Source: BJHL01 sp040378885
Lineage (GTDB): Bacteria; Planctomycetota; Phycisphaerae; Phycisphaerales; UBA1924
Length of the DNA stretch: 64,000 nucleotides
Assembly (NCBI GenBank): GCA_046316615.1
Contig: JBKDAN010000051.1
Span: 1-64,000, forward strand
Reading direction: 5' to 3'
The translations under genes were made by a program, and so were the position numbers. The notes beneath the pieces were generated by a model. That model saw only the letters and a list, made by a program, of their open reading frames with translations. It searched no databases and was not told the DNA's origin. Position 1 is the stretch's first letter. The number at the start of each line of letters is the position of its first letter. Positions 18,501-26,218 of this stretch are shown here, piece after piece.

Positions 18501-18587
18501 GCCGGCGTGCGTCGCGGCAAGCAGCACGAGCGATTCCTCATTGGGACAGACGTGACCCGAGGTATCCACTACTCCTCCTGATCCCAT
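15516..18587 (-). CDS. Membrane Ser/Thr protein kinase with helical-repeat tail
   Basis: A Hanks-type kinase domain spans residues 90-370: glycine loop HRGGQGVVYRA, AVKLLL lysine, IHRDLKPGNILID catalytic loop, LDFGLA and GTPQYASPEQ activation segment, and DVYALGVMLYKLVCGQMPY. One membrane helix follows (AAAAAVTIVALGATVAGLVL, about residue 405). About 570 residues of Ala/Leu-rich helical repeats resembling TPRs come next. The N-terminus has CPNEES..CPRCTRLL, a degenerate zinc-knuckle-like segment. It follows the sigma gene with overlap. ATG 18587 overlaps the sigma stop by 19 bp, but GTG 18569 lies just after AGGAGG and may be the true start. Kinase-sigma pairs of this kind are known in Planctomycetes. 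Confidence 0.9.
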   Translation of the reverse strand: MGSGGVVDTSGHVCPNEESLVLLAATHAGLRQAQAAFAVCPRCTRLLQEMERDRGLEADLRSVAQRAFVTSTYESRGLAPVAKVDDRLPAIAGYVVQEELHRGGQGVVYRAVQDSTKRPVAVKLLLAGQLATLRERYRFEREIEIASSLKHANIVSIFEGLETTDGRLGYAMELIEGVSLDAWAAALRAAAPRATREHQRASLELMVKVCRAVQYAHARGVIHRDLKPGNILIDTTDEPHVLDFGLARRDDEPALRVSDGGSSITMPGEFLGTPQYASPEQMELAQSEVDGRADVYALGVMLYKLVCGQMPYAVDGSVKQIIESVCRSEPANPRQTAAKNKFADVDLDLETILLKALAKDRERRYQTALSLAQDLALFLEGGAIEARRDSAWYVIRKRLQAHRVEVAAAAAVTIVALGATVAGLVLSARASDARQREDLERRLREEQAIRAAAVATVIAEILPPADQSNAEPPSRWLEDNLLDVREAMDAGWLSDQPELAAQVQSVLSDIYALRGTRSGWYAESSARNAKTLLREAYGDDDPRVLRMEEAEVAALIARKRTVEALNQAQSLVRRWDAMGPQWTARADATRTLLAQAQLQAGKSDDAEATARAVLASADLLTHPDTSSRAWNVLAEVLEARGDIARAEEACVAALRARMSRRRDTDADVIASLAMLARLQSTSPQPSRPDKAALTSLVDALRAAEGSRDLLALTQHADTLLALKSWLFGPESIEVAESLALVGNSYRRLHNWKGCTQWSTKAAQMLERTLPAPSIAVVNLYSSAAEGCRMRIDSRSEADLSLHAVAAIRRIPRERVEPIYFAAVLRDAAWCCGHADRFEEGQALMQESLDLFRSILGDQGHVVATTHARFADLYLRWNKPVEALEHARRAFELGDTAASMPTDQRLEMLSSLVRALLANGLTAEAQTAAERFGALNDAFFGDVTRHGYLNHESWWMLARANWTLSVAARANGDADRADALVQQSVADWRRAADWLQSSYGSPPGNEPPWREYGVPLLRDEDLTF

Positions 18588-19168
18588 GCCGCGGTCAGTT
18601 GATCGATGATCTCGCGCAGTCGACGCGTGCAGCGATGTCGCGCGAGGTAGACGTCGTCGACGCTGATGCCCGCCTGACGGGCCGCTTCCTCCGCGGGCAC
18701 GCCGCGCAGTGCAACCAGCTCAAACGCTTGAAAGGTTGATGGAGCAAGTTTGGGTGACTCGCGCAGCTTGTTGAGGGCCTGCTGCAGAATAACGGTGCGG
18801 CGCTGCTGCTCCCACACGTTTTGCAGCGTCGCATCGTCCATTTCCTCTGCCGGTTCGGCTCCGGCAGGCGCACGACGAGTGCTCTGGCGACGCAGAGCGC
18901 GGATGCGGTTTCTCGCGATACCGATGACATACGCGCTGAGCCGGCCTTTGCCGCGCTGGTACTTGCCGGCGCGAAACTCGCGGAGGAACTCCAGCAGCGT
19001 CCACTGGGCCGCGTCAGCCGCGTCCGTTTCTGTCAATCCAAGGTGCACACCAAGCCCGACAAGCACGGGCCAGTATCGCTCGGTGAACTCGCGCCAGCCA
19101 TCCTGGTCGCGTTCATCACGCAACGCGTCGAGCAGCAGCGAGGTGGTGACAGGAAGCGAACCAGCCAT
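18569..19168 (-). CDS. ECF-type RNA polymerase sigma factor
   Basis: The 199-residue protein has sigma region 2 (DAADAAQWTLLEFLREFRAGKYQRGKGRLSAYV, split by variable residues) and region 4 at the C-terminus. In region 4, LVALRGVPAEEAARQAGISV forms the -35-binding helix-turn-helix. A linker rich in Arg/Ala/Glu separates them. It directs RNA polymerase to a specific regulon. Because the next gene is a membrane Ser/Thr kinase translated in overlap with it, the kinase probably controls it by phosphorylation instead of a classical anti-sigma factor (inference from known planctomycete ECF-kinase pairs). Confidence 0.88.
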   Translation of the reverse strand: MAGSLPVTTSLLLDALRDERDQDGWREFTERYWPVLVGLGVHLGLTETDAADAAQWTLLEFLREFRAGKYQRGKGRLSAYVIGIARNRIRALRRQSTRRAPAGAEPAEEMDDATLQNVWEQQRRTVILQQALNKLRESPKLAPSTFQAFELVALRGVPAEEAARQAGISVDDVYLARHRCTRRLREIIDQLTAAWDQEE

Positions 19169-19260
19169 GCAACAGCCCCGAGAACACCGCGGCCCCCCCG
19201 CACGGCACCCATGATCCTACTCACCCCGCGACCACCACGCCTCGGACGCACGGGACCGCG

Positions 19261-19266
19261 TACAAT
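19261..19266 (+). promoter_or_regulatory. Possible -10 box of the tRNA-Gly gene
   Basis: TACAAT lies 14 bases upstream of the tRNA 5' end. No good -35 hexamer is visible at 16-18 bp upstream. Confidence 0.3.
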
Positions 19267-19280
19267 GGAGTGGTCAGTAT

Positions 19281-19352
19281 GCGGACGTAACTCAACGGTA
19301 GAGTGTCAGCCTTCCAAGCTGAATGTTGCGGGTTCAAATCCCGTCGTCCGCT
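19281..19352 (+). tRNA. tRNA-Gly (anticodon TCC)
   Basis: A complete cloverleaf can be drawn. The acceptor stem GCGGACG/CGTCCGC is perfect. The D-arm is ACTC..GAGT and the anticodon stem TCAGC/GCTGA has loop CTTCCAA (anticodon TCC at 19313-19315). The T-arm GCGGG/CCCGT, with one wobble, encloses TTCAAAT. The discriminator base is T, and CCA is not encoded. It reads glycine codons GGA/GGG. Confidence 0.95.
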
Positions 19353-19729
19353 TTGCGAGCGAGTGCCCAGAAACGTGCGAATCTCCGCAGTTTCGGGCCG
19401 CTTGCGTGCGATCACCTTTGCGATCACCACGAGCCGCGTCATCGCACCACTTTGCACCGGATTTATTTGTTTCGTGCTCCGACTGCTGGCAGTGTGGCTG
19501 GGGGCCGCCAGCTGCTCCCCCATGGGTTCAGTCACGGTCGTCGCAGTGAATCCGCAACAAACAAAGTTGGGAACGGCCTTGCGATCATGACCAACCCGGC
19601 CAACTTGATCATGGCGCATGCATAGCCCCGCAATGACCTTTCCCGTCCGTGCGTTGCGGCGCTGCACGACGGAAAGCGCGACACACGCCTGAACCGATTG
19701 ACGACACCTAAGGCATGCGACTTCGCCGT
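19353..19729. other. Gene-free stretch after tRNA-Gly
   Basis: About 377 bases between the tRNA and the convergent end of the beta-helix gene. I see no supported gene, no attachment-site duplication of the tRNA 3' end and no clear terminator. A minus-strand frame runs through here but is explained by antisense translation of the tRNA. Confidence 0.5.
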
Positions 19730-21646
19730 TCAGACGCAATCGCCGCCGGCGAGTACGGTGAAGAAGTCGATCACATCCTGATCTTCTGGAAAGACACCGT
19801 TGTTGTTGAAGTCGATGTCATTGCAGCCTTCGACCGCATCGCATGTCGGTGGCGTGCCGCCAGCGAGAACTTCGAAGAAGTCGACGACGTCTTGATCCTC
19901 TGGGAAGACGTTGTTGTTGTTGAAGTCGATATCGTCACAGCCGATGCTGCCGCCGAGTTCGTACGCGCCCATGTCAACGGTCGGCCCAGCGATACGTGCG
20001 TTGCCATCAAGATCAAGCAATGACGAGGAAGGCACAGCCGCCGCATCACCTGCGTCCACACTGGGCGAGGTCGCGTTCAGTCGATAGTCGCCACCGACAG
20101 CGTCGACAAAGTCGGGATCACTATTGATATTGCCGATTCCCGCGTAGCCCGCGGAAACGTTTGAGTACTGCACGCTCAACGCAGCCACCGGCAGTGAAGG
20201 CGGGAACATGCGGCGATTCGAGGCGGTGCTTCCCCGTACGATGCTGTTACGCACCTGCAGCACAGCGGTGGCAGGAAGGAAGAAGGTCCGGTTCGAGGGT
20301 CCGGGCACGTTATCAACAAGCGTGCAGTTCACGACGCGAGCGCGAGCATTGCTTGCAAGCGCGACACAGCCAACGCCGCCGGTGTTGCCCGTAAACAGGC
20401 TGCTGGTGAAGAGGACGTCGGTACGACGTCGAAGCTCGATCGTCGAGCCCGATGTGCCATTGGTCGGATCATCGAGCAAGCCGTTGTTCACGAAGGTGCA
20501 ACGATCAATCGTGGTGGAGATAGCGTCGACATTCGCGAAAATCGAACCTTCAACATACAGCGCCGCACCGCTGCCGCCGGGCGTCTCGTTCTCGATAAAG
20601 GTCGAATCGGTCATGGTCACGACCGATGTGGTGAGGAATGCGTCGATACCGACCCCCCCACCACCACCGCCGATAGCCTGGTTCCGAAGGAACGTCGAGC
20701 CGGTGATAGTGGCCTCTGCTCCACTGATGTAGACCGCACCGCCCGTGGCGCCTTCGTTGATGTTCTCTTCAAAGTTGCTGGTCGCGATTGTCGCGGAACC
20801 ACCATCGACGAAGATCGCACCACCCTGGTTGCCGATGAATGTGACATTGGTGACAGAAAGTTCGCCCGCGCCGCTGTAAATCGCGCCGCCAAGGCCGCCG
20901 TCGGATGCGACGTTGTTCTCAAAGCGGCCGCCATTGATCGTCAGCGTGCTGGCGTCAGCGCTGATCGCACCGCCCACGCCACCTCCCGCGGCGTCGTTGT
21001 TGCGGAAGATGCTATTGGTGATGTTCAGCGTGCTGGTCGTAATCGAGATCGCTCCCGCATTGCCGCCGGCGTCAGGATCTTCGTTGTTCTCAAACTGACA
21101 GTCCACAAGATTGACGGTCGACACACCGGCGATGTACAGCGCACTGCCAGAGGCGTTGGTGAAATTGTTCGCGAACCGAGTACTGATGAACGTGGGACTT
21201 GCGTCGACGATGTACGCACCAGCGCCGCCCGTCAGGGCCTGCACGTTGTCCACCACGATACAAGATTCGACTTGCGGACCTGCGTTGGTGATGGAGAAGG
21301 CCCCGCCCAGATCAGCTGCGGGCCCGGCCTCGCGCAGCGTGAATCCACGAATCACGCTCGATGCCGTTTCTCCGCCTGCAAAGGTCACCAGCGGTGAGAG
21401 CGTTCCGCCGCCGGAGATGATCGTGTTCGCCGCGCCGCTTGACGATCTGACGACAACTGCTTTGCCGAGAAAGTTGATCTGCTCGTTGTAGGTTCCTGGT
21501 GCCACGACGATCTCATCGCCGTTGGCGGCGGCTGCGATGGCTGCTTGAATGGTCGGCTGATCAGCGGGCACATTGATAATGGCGGCAAACGCAGAACCGG
21601 CGCAAACGGTGAGGGCGGTGACGAGCGAACATGTGATACGAGTCAT
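19730..21646 (-). CDS. Secreted beta-helix protein with tandem EF-hand-like C-terminal module
   Basis: The 638-residue protein has a signal peptide ending ..CAGSAFA and the parallel-beta-helix start INVPADQPTIQAAIAAA, seen in polymorphic outer-membrane and pectate-lyase-like repeats. About 20 coils rich in Asn/Thr/Gly follow, many reading FxxNxAxxGGA or NNxF.N. After DVGAYELGG the chain ends in two copies of the EF-hand-like module: DFNNNNVFPEDQDVVDFFEV and DFNNNGVFPEDQDVIDFFTV. Each begins with Cys-x-x-Ile-Asp. ATG 21646 is preferred over 21652 because GAGGAGA then sits seven bases upstream. Likely a surface or extracellular carbohydrate-binding protein or adhesin. It is a paralogue of its upstream neighbour. 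Confidence 0.85.
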   Translation of the reverse strand: MTRITCSLVTALTVCAGSAFAAIINVPADQPTIQAAIAAAANGDEIVVAPGTYNEQINFLGKAVVVRSSSGAANTIISGGGTLSPLVTFAGGETASSVIRGFTLREAGPAADLGGAFSITNAGPQVESCIVVDNVQALTGGAGAYIVDASPTFISTRFANNFTNASGSALYIAGVSTVNLVDCQFENNEDPDAGGNAGAISITTSTLNITNSIFRNNDAAGGGVGGAISADASTLTINGGRFENNVASDGGLGGAIYSGAGELSVTNVTFIGNQGGAIFVDGGSATIATSNFEENINEGATGGAVYISGAEATITGSTFLRNQAIGGGGGGVGIDAFLTTSVVTMTDSTFIENETPGGSGAALYVEGSIFANVDAISTTIDRCTFVNNGLLDDPTNGTSGSTIELRRRTDVLFTSSLFTGNTGGVGCVALASNARARVVNCTLVDNVPGPSNRTFFLPATAVLQVRNSIVRGSTASNRRMFPPSLPVAALSVQYSNVSAGYAGIGNINSDPDFVDAVGGDYRLNATSPSVDAGDAAAVPSSSLLDLDGNARIAGPTVDMGAYELGGSIGCDDIDFNNNNVFPEDQDVVDFFEVLAGGTPPTCDAVEGCNDIDFNNNGVFPEDQDVIDFFTVLAGGDCV

Positions 21647-21722
21647 GAACATTCTCCTCTGGTCACGATCACGATGAATGGGATGCTGATGAAAGGTGAC
21701 AATGCATTCTGGATGCCATCAC

Positions 21723-24700
21723 TCACGGGCATTGGCCACCCGCGAGCACGTTGAAGAAGTCCACAACGTCCTGGTCCTCGGGGAACACTTCGTTGTTGTT
21801 AAAGTCGATGTCGTTGCACCCTTCTACGACGTCGCAGGTCGCAGGGCTGCCGCCGGCGAGAACCTCGAAGAAGTCGAGCACGTCCTGATCTTCTGGGAAG
21901 ACGCCATTGTTGTTAAAGTCGATGTCATCGCAAACGATCGGCGGCTCATTCCGCTCATAGGCGCCGATATCCACGACGGGCGCGGGGCCAACACCGATAT
22001 CAACGACGGATGCGACATCGATGAAGCGTCGGTTGCCGGCAAGGTCGAGCGTCAGCGCATCGCCCAGTGGCGTGTTGTCGCCCGCGTCGATACCGGGTGA
22101 GCCCGTGTTGAGCGTGAAGTCGCCGTTCGCGGGGTCCACGAGCAGCGGGTCAAGCGACAGATTCGTGCTTCCCGCATATCCACCCTGCACGATGTTGTAC
22201 GAAGCCGGGACAACCGCCGCGTTGCCGCCGCCGCTGTTGACTTCCATGATCGCCGGTCCGGTGTTACCCCAGATTACGTTGTTGAGCAGTTCATCATTCT
22301 GCGCGGTCGCGATGTACATCGCGTTGCCTGCGTTATTCGCGACGGTGTTGTTGAAGAATCGATGGGAGCCATTGCCGTCCAGAGCGACTGCACCGTCGTT
22401 GTTCGTGCTGGTGTTATTCGCGAACAGGGAGTTCGAAATCGTGGTGATTGCACCATCGCACCAGAGACCGGCACCGCGTACGGCGCTGTTGGCGACGAAT
22501 CTCACGCGATCAATCTCGACGAGCCCGTTGCGAGCGATGCGGGCACCCCCGCCGTTGTTGCCCGTCGCGCGGCAACCATCAAACGTGGAGTCACGCAGAA
22601 TCAGCGGACCGCTTCCTTCGACGTACAGGCCGCCTCCGATGCGAGCATCACAGTCAATGAACGTCGCACGTTGGATGCTGATGTTGGACACGCCCACGCG
22701 AAGTCCACCCGCATCGCCGAAGCTGCTGCCAAACGGGATGGCATCGCAATCTTCGAAACGAACATCATCGATCACGGCTGTCGAGTCTGCTGGGCCGATG
22801 ATGCGGACACCATTGAGCTTGGAACGAAGACCAGTAAACGAAGATCGACGAATGGTCGTTCCGATGCTGTTGATGTTCAGTGCAGCGTTGTCTCCGCCGT
22901 TGCTGCTGGAGATAGCGTTGGCCTGCACGTTCGTGAAGACGGAGTCCTCGATCACGATCGGCTGCGTGGGCGATGTGATCAAGAATCCACCGCTGTTCTT
23001 CGCAGTCACGTTTGTGACGGTGGTGTTGTCAATCACCATGGGCGACGTGGACGTGAATCCCGTCACGATGGATGCGGCGCCGCCATCGCCGCCTTGGCCG
23101 GGCGTGGGGAATGGCGCGGAAGTCGGGATTGCGCCACCACCGGCGAAACTGTTGTCGCTGAAGACCACTGGACCGGCGAACGTCGTTTCGACCATGATGT
23201 GACCGCCATCTTGCGATGTGTTGTCCACAAAGGTGTTGCCGGTTATCGTCAACTGCTGACGCAGCGTCGTATAGATCGCGCCGCCTCGCCCACCGACACC
23301 CAGGGTCGCGTCTCTTGTGGTGTTGCGGCGGAATGTCGAGTTCGTCACGCTGAAAACAGGCAACGTACTGGTGGAGCGACCTTCAAGGTGCACCGCGCCT
23401 CCGTGGATGGTGAAGTTGTTGGAAGGGTTCACTTCCACGCGGTTGTCTTCGAAGGTGCAGTCATTGATCGCGAGGAACCCGCGCGAAGCTCGAATCGCGC
23501 CACCGCCATCGCCAGCTTGAAACCGCACGACGTTGTTGCGGAATGTCGAACGCTCAATGCGGGTGCCGACCGGAGCGGTGTTGGATCGCACCGCGCCAGC
23601 GCCGCCGGTTAGCACGAAGCTACCGCTGGTGGCGCCCGTCGCTTCGTTCCCTTCAAACAGTGAATCGGTGATGACGACCAGCGAAGCGATCTGCACCGCG
23701 CCAGCGACACCGGCAGCGTTGTTGCGAAACGTGCAATCGTCGATCTGCACGCCGCCGTTGCTTGCCGACGCTGTGCTGAGCGTGCTGAACGCACCACCAG
23801 AGCTGCCTATGGCACGATTGCCATCAAAGGTTGACAGCACGATTGAACAGGTGCCCGTACCTCCGAACGCCACCGCGCCGCCGCCAGTGCCGCTTGATGT
23901 GTTGCCGGTGAAAGTCGCGCCCGAGATGGCGAGGTTGGGCGTCATGCCGCTGCTGGCGCCGACACGGATCGCTCCACCCCCGCCTCGCTCCGAAAGATTG
24001 CCGCTAAACGATCCGCCCGAGATCGTCAGCGTCGCGGTATCGCGTACCGAGATAGCGCCACCACCACCCAGCGTTGTCGCGCCGGACGGCACGTTCACCG
24101 CGTTGTTTTCGAAGGTCGAAGTGGTGACTGTGACGACACTCGCGCCAGTGACGCCGACCGCGCCTCCGCCCATGCTGGTGCCGACATTACCCGTGAACGT
24201 TGAACTCGTGATCGTCGCATTCGCGTTGTTGATGCTCACGGCGGCGCCAACGCCAGACGTGGCCGCATCGATGAAAGCCGCGCCGTTTGTCACGAAGTTG
24301 CTGGTGCGAAGCGTGAGCGATCCGCCGTCTGCAAAGATCGCGGCGCCGACGCCGTCAATGACGGAGTTGCTTGTGAAGCTACATGATTCGACCGTCAGTC
24401 CGCTGTTCTGACTGAGGATCGCGCCGCCCGAGCCGGTGCTGCCGAAAACGCCCGTCAACGTGAAGCCGCGGAGTGTGGCGTTTGTCGCATTACTGACGCG
24501 CACGAGAGGACCGACGGTGGACGAGATCGTGGTGTTGGAAGCGTCGCCCGATGACTGAATCGTCAGAGACTTGCCCAGCAGATCGAGCTGTTCGACGTAG
24601 AAACCGGGAGCGACGACGATGGTGTCGCCTGGGGCAGCCGCATTGATCGCATCCTGAATGGTGGAGAAGTTCGACGGCACGAACAACGTGGCGGCACTCG

Positions 24701-24758
24701 CCGCCTGAGTGGCGAGCAAACACAACATCGCAGCAAAGGGAACGCGACCAGTGACCAT
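21723..24758 (-). CDS. Large secreted beta-helix protein with tandem EF-hand-like C-terminal module
   Basis: This 1011-residue paralogue of the downstream gene has a signal peptide (MVTGRVPFAAMLCLLATQAASA), then LFVPSNFSTIQDAINAAAPGD, a match to the neighbour's start. About 35 beta-helix coils follow, with repeated F.gN.a..GGA and TFRNN phrases. It ends with DIGAYER, then two EF-hand-like modules (DFNNNGVFPEDQDVLDFFEV and DFNNNEVFPEDQDVVDFFNV) and a final Cys-Pro. ATG 24758 has GGAG six bases upstream, which fixes the start although the frame is open further. The two genes are 76 bp apart and probably arose by tandem duplication. Confidence 0.87.
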   Translation of the reverse strand: MVTGRVPFAAMLCLLATQAASAATLFVPSNFSTIQDAINAAAPGDTIVVAPGFYVEQLDLLGKSLTIQSSGDASNTTISSTVGPLVRVSNATNATLRGFTLTGVFGSTGSGGAILSQNSGLTVESCSFTSNSVIDGVGAAIFADGGSLTLRTSNFVTNGAAFIDAATSGVGAAVSINNANATITSSTFTGNVGTSMGGGAVGVTGASVVTVTTSTFENNAVNVPSGATTLGGGGAISVRDTATLTISGGSFSGNLSERGGGGAIRVGASSGMTPNLAISGATFTGNTSSGTGGGAVAFGGTGTCSIVLSTFDGNRAIGSSGGAFSTLSTASASNGGVQIDDCTFRNNAAGVAGAVQIASLVVITDSLFEGNEATGATSGSFVLTGGAGAVRSNTAPVGTRIERSTFRNNVVRFQAGDGGGAIRASRGFLAINDCTFEDNRVEVNPSNNFTIHGGAVHLEGRSTSTLPVFSVTNSTFRRNTTRDATLGVGGRGGAIYTTLRQQLTITGNTFVDNTSQDGGHIMVETTFAGPVVFSDNSFAGGGAIPTSAPFPTPGQGGDGGAASIVTGFTSTSPMVIDNTTVTNVTAKNSGGFLITSPTQPIVIEDSVFTNVQANAISSSNGGDNAALNINSIGTTIRRSSFTGLRSKLNGVRIIGPADSTAVIDDVRFEDCDAIPFGSSFGDAGGLRVGVSNISIQRATFIDCDARIGGGLYVEGSGPLILRDSTFDGCRATGNNGGGARIARNGLVEIDRVRFVANSAVRGAGLWCDGAITTISNSLFANNTSTNNDGAVALDGNGSHRFFNNTVANNAGNAMYIATAQNDELLNNVIWGNTGPAIMEVNSGGGNAAVVPASYNIVQGGYAGSTNLSLDPLLVDPANGDFTLNTGSPGIDAGDNTPLGDALTLDLAGNRRFIDVASVVDIGVGPAPVVDIGAYERNEPPIVCDDIDFNNNGVFPEDQDVLDFFEVLAGGSPATCDVVEGCNDIDFNNNEVFPEDQDVVDFFNVLAGGQCP

Positions 24759-24824
24759 GAGAGGCTCCGTTGGGGAAGTGGCTTGCGACGATCGGACGAA
24801 GCACAGCCTAATCGAACGAAGACA

Positions 24825-24852
24825 TTGTCGCAAGACAAATGTTCAAACATTT
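24825..24852. promoter_or_regulatory. Two adjacent palindromes in the divergent promoter region
   Basis: TTGTC-GCAA-GACAA (24825-24838) is followed by the 16-bp AAATGTT-CA-AACATTT (24837-24852). They lie between the start of the large beta-helix gene (minus) and the promoter of the orphan gene (plus). This is the usual place for a repressor or activator to act on both. Confidence 0.5.
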
Positions 24853-24867
24853 TGCCCGACATTTCAC

Positions 24868-24896
24868 TTGCAGAGATTTCAAAGATAACGTACAAT
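24868..24896 (+). promoter_or_regulatory. Sigma-70-like promoter of the orphan gene
   Basis: TTGCAG at 24868, a 17-bp spacer, then TACAAT at 24891. The gene's ATG begins 8 bases after the -10 box, so the leader would be 0-2 nt. No Shine-Dalgarno is present, consistent with a leaderless mRNA. Confidence 0.6.
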
Positions 24897-24904
24897 CTGG
24901 TCGC

Positions 24905-26104
24905 ATGACCCGGGTTGAACCCAAACACACACCTATCGCCGGCTTCGACAGCGAGGCGGTTGATGTCCTGAGAGAGTTGCGGCGTACGTGTGCCGCGATT
25001 CTGGGCAGTTGCGGCGGCGTGGAACGTGCCATCCATCTCACCACGCGACTCGGGCTCGATCGGAGTCTGGGATGGAAGATCTGGCACATTGCGCAAGGTG
25101 TGGACACCTGCCCATCAGCCGCGCATATTCCTGGGCGGCAGGGTTTCAAGCAGTTCCTGGATGCGGCGGGCAAGTTGGGTGTTCAACCGGATCTGCTCGG
25201 CAACGCGATGCAGGCATTTGAGCGGTTCCGCAACCTGACAAGTGTCCACGCGGGCGATCGCGCATCGGTCGACATTCTGCTTGGGCCGCTGAGCGAAGAG
25301 GGCCGCAAGCGTTTTGAACTCGCGATGCGCCGGGATGGCTTTCGCAGCCAGTCACACTTTCTCGGTGTTCAAACGCAAACGGTGTATCAACTCGATATCG
25401 TGCTGCCGCCGCGAGCTGGGTTCATGCCCGACGTTGCTCGCGTGCGAGGCTTTTTCGGCTTGCGACGCAATCGCGCGGACGTTTCGTGGATCATCGCACG
25501 AACGACACTTGTGCACAGCGATGGTCCTTCGTCCGCGCTCAACCGCAAGCCTCTGGGCGACAACAAGGACAATCCGCTGCTCCTCACGCGGTTCTGCTCG
25601 CAGACGTCGCTGCCTATTCGGCGAAGGCTGCTCGCGGGTGTGACGGCGGAAGACGAGCTGATGCCAGGTTCTGTCGGACAACTGGCGGCGTTGGACATCG
25701 TGACGGCGGAACTGATCTCGAACATGCCGCGACGCGATGTCAAGACGGACGCAACGCTGATGCATGTTGTGACCCCCGCAGAACGGCTGTGCTACGACGT
25801 GTTGCTGCCGAGCGATGTGCCCACGCCCACCGTGCGTGTGCATAGCACGATGCAAGGCGAACACCCGTACTTGCGCGACGACACGTTCGGCACGATTCCG
25901 ACGTATGAGTCGTTGGAGTCGCTCGGTCAAGCCGACGGCGCGCCCGTCTCGCCCGATGTGCCGCATCAGCGTGAACTGCTGACATGGCTGTTTGCTGAAC
26001 TCGGCATTCGCGCCGCCGACTTCATGATGTGGCGATTCCGCATGCGCTTTCCCCCTATCCCAGCTTGCGTGGGTCTGCGCTACGACGTTCCCCAGCCGCG
26101 ATGA
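24905..26104 (+). CDS. Orphan protein of unknown function (399 aa)
   Basis: I do not recognise the protein. It starts MTRVEPKHTPIAGFDSEAVD and has no signal peptide or membrane helix. The N-terminal 130 residues are helical (RAIHLTTRLGLDRSLGWKIWHIA) and could hold a helix-turn-helix-like fold. The rest is mixed alpha/beta, with many Arg and Asp and a conserved-looking MMWRFRMRFPPIP near the end. It is the only plus-strand gene between 19.7 and 33 kb and has a good promoter with two palindromes beside it. A regulator of the neighbouring beta-helix gene is conceivable, but nothing in the chain proves it. Confidence 0.75.
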   Translation: MTRVEPKHTPIAGFDSEAVDVLRELRRTCAAILGSCGGVERAIHLTTRLGLDRSLGWKIWHIAQGVDTCPSAAHIPGRQGFKQFLDAAGKLGVQPDLLGNAMQAFERFRNLTSVHAGDRASVDILLGPLSEEGRKRFELAMRRDGFRSQSHFLGVQTQTVYQLDIVLPPRAGFMPDVARVRGFFGLRRNRADVSWIIARTTLVHSDGPSSALNRKPLGDNKDNPLLLTRFCSQTSLPIRRRLLAGVTAEDELMPGSVGQLAALDIVTAELISNMPRRDVKTDATLMHVVTPAERLCYDVLLPSDVPTPTVRVHSTMQGEHPYLRDDTFGTIPTYESLESLGQADGAPVSPDVPHQRELLTWLFAELGIRAADFMMWRFRMRFPPIPACVGLRYDVPQPR

Positions 26105-26131
26105 TGCATCGAGCGATCCCCCAATGAAAGA

Positions 26132-26159
26132 CGCCCGTGCCACGAGATTGGCACGGGCG
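26132..26159. terminator. Terminator hairpin between convergent genes
   Basis: CGCCCGTGCCA pairs perfectly with TGGCACGGGCG around a 6-nt loop. On the minus strand TCTTTCATT follows. It lies between the stop of the orphan gene (26104) and that of the RTX-like gene (26219), and can serve both. Confidence 0.75.
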
Positions 26160-26218
26160 CTGATCAGACATCGCGGCCGAGGAGGGGAGATCTGCGACTC
26201 GCGCGTCTTCTCTCTCAA

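Noticed and set aside
19221..19739. Minus-strand open frame over tRNA-Gly, with an integrase-like appearance
   Set aside because: The segment RRDLNPQHSAWKADTLPLSY is the antisense translation of the tRNA itself, a well-known artefact. The rest shows no recombinase motif.
19730..24758. Repetitive DNA in the beta-helix genes as a CRISPR-like array
   Set aside because: The repeats are coding, irregular in length and spacing, and in frame. They represent beta-helix coils.
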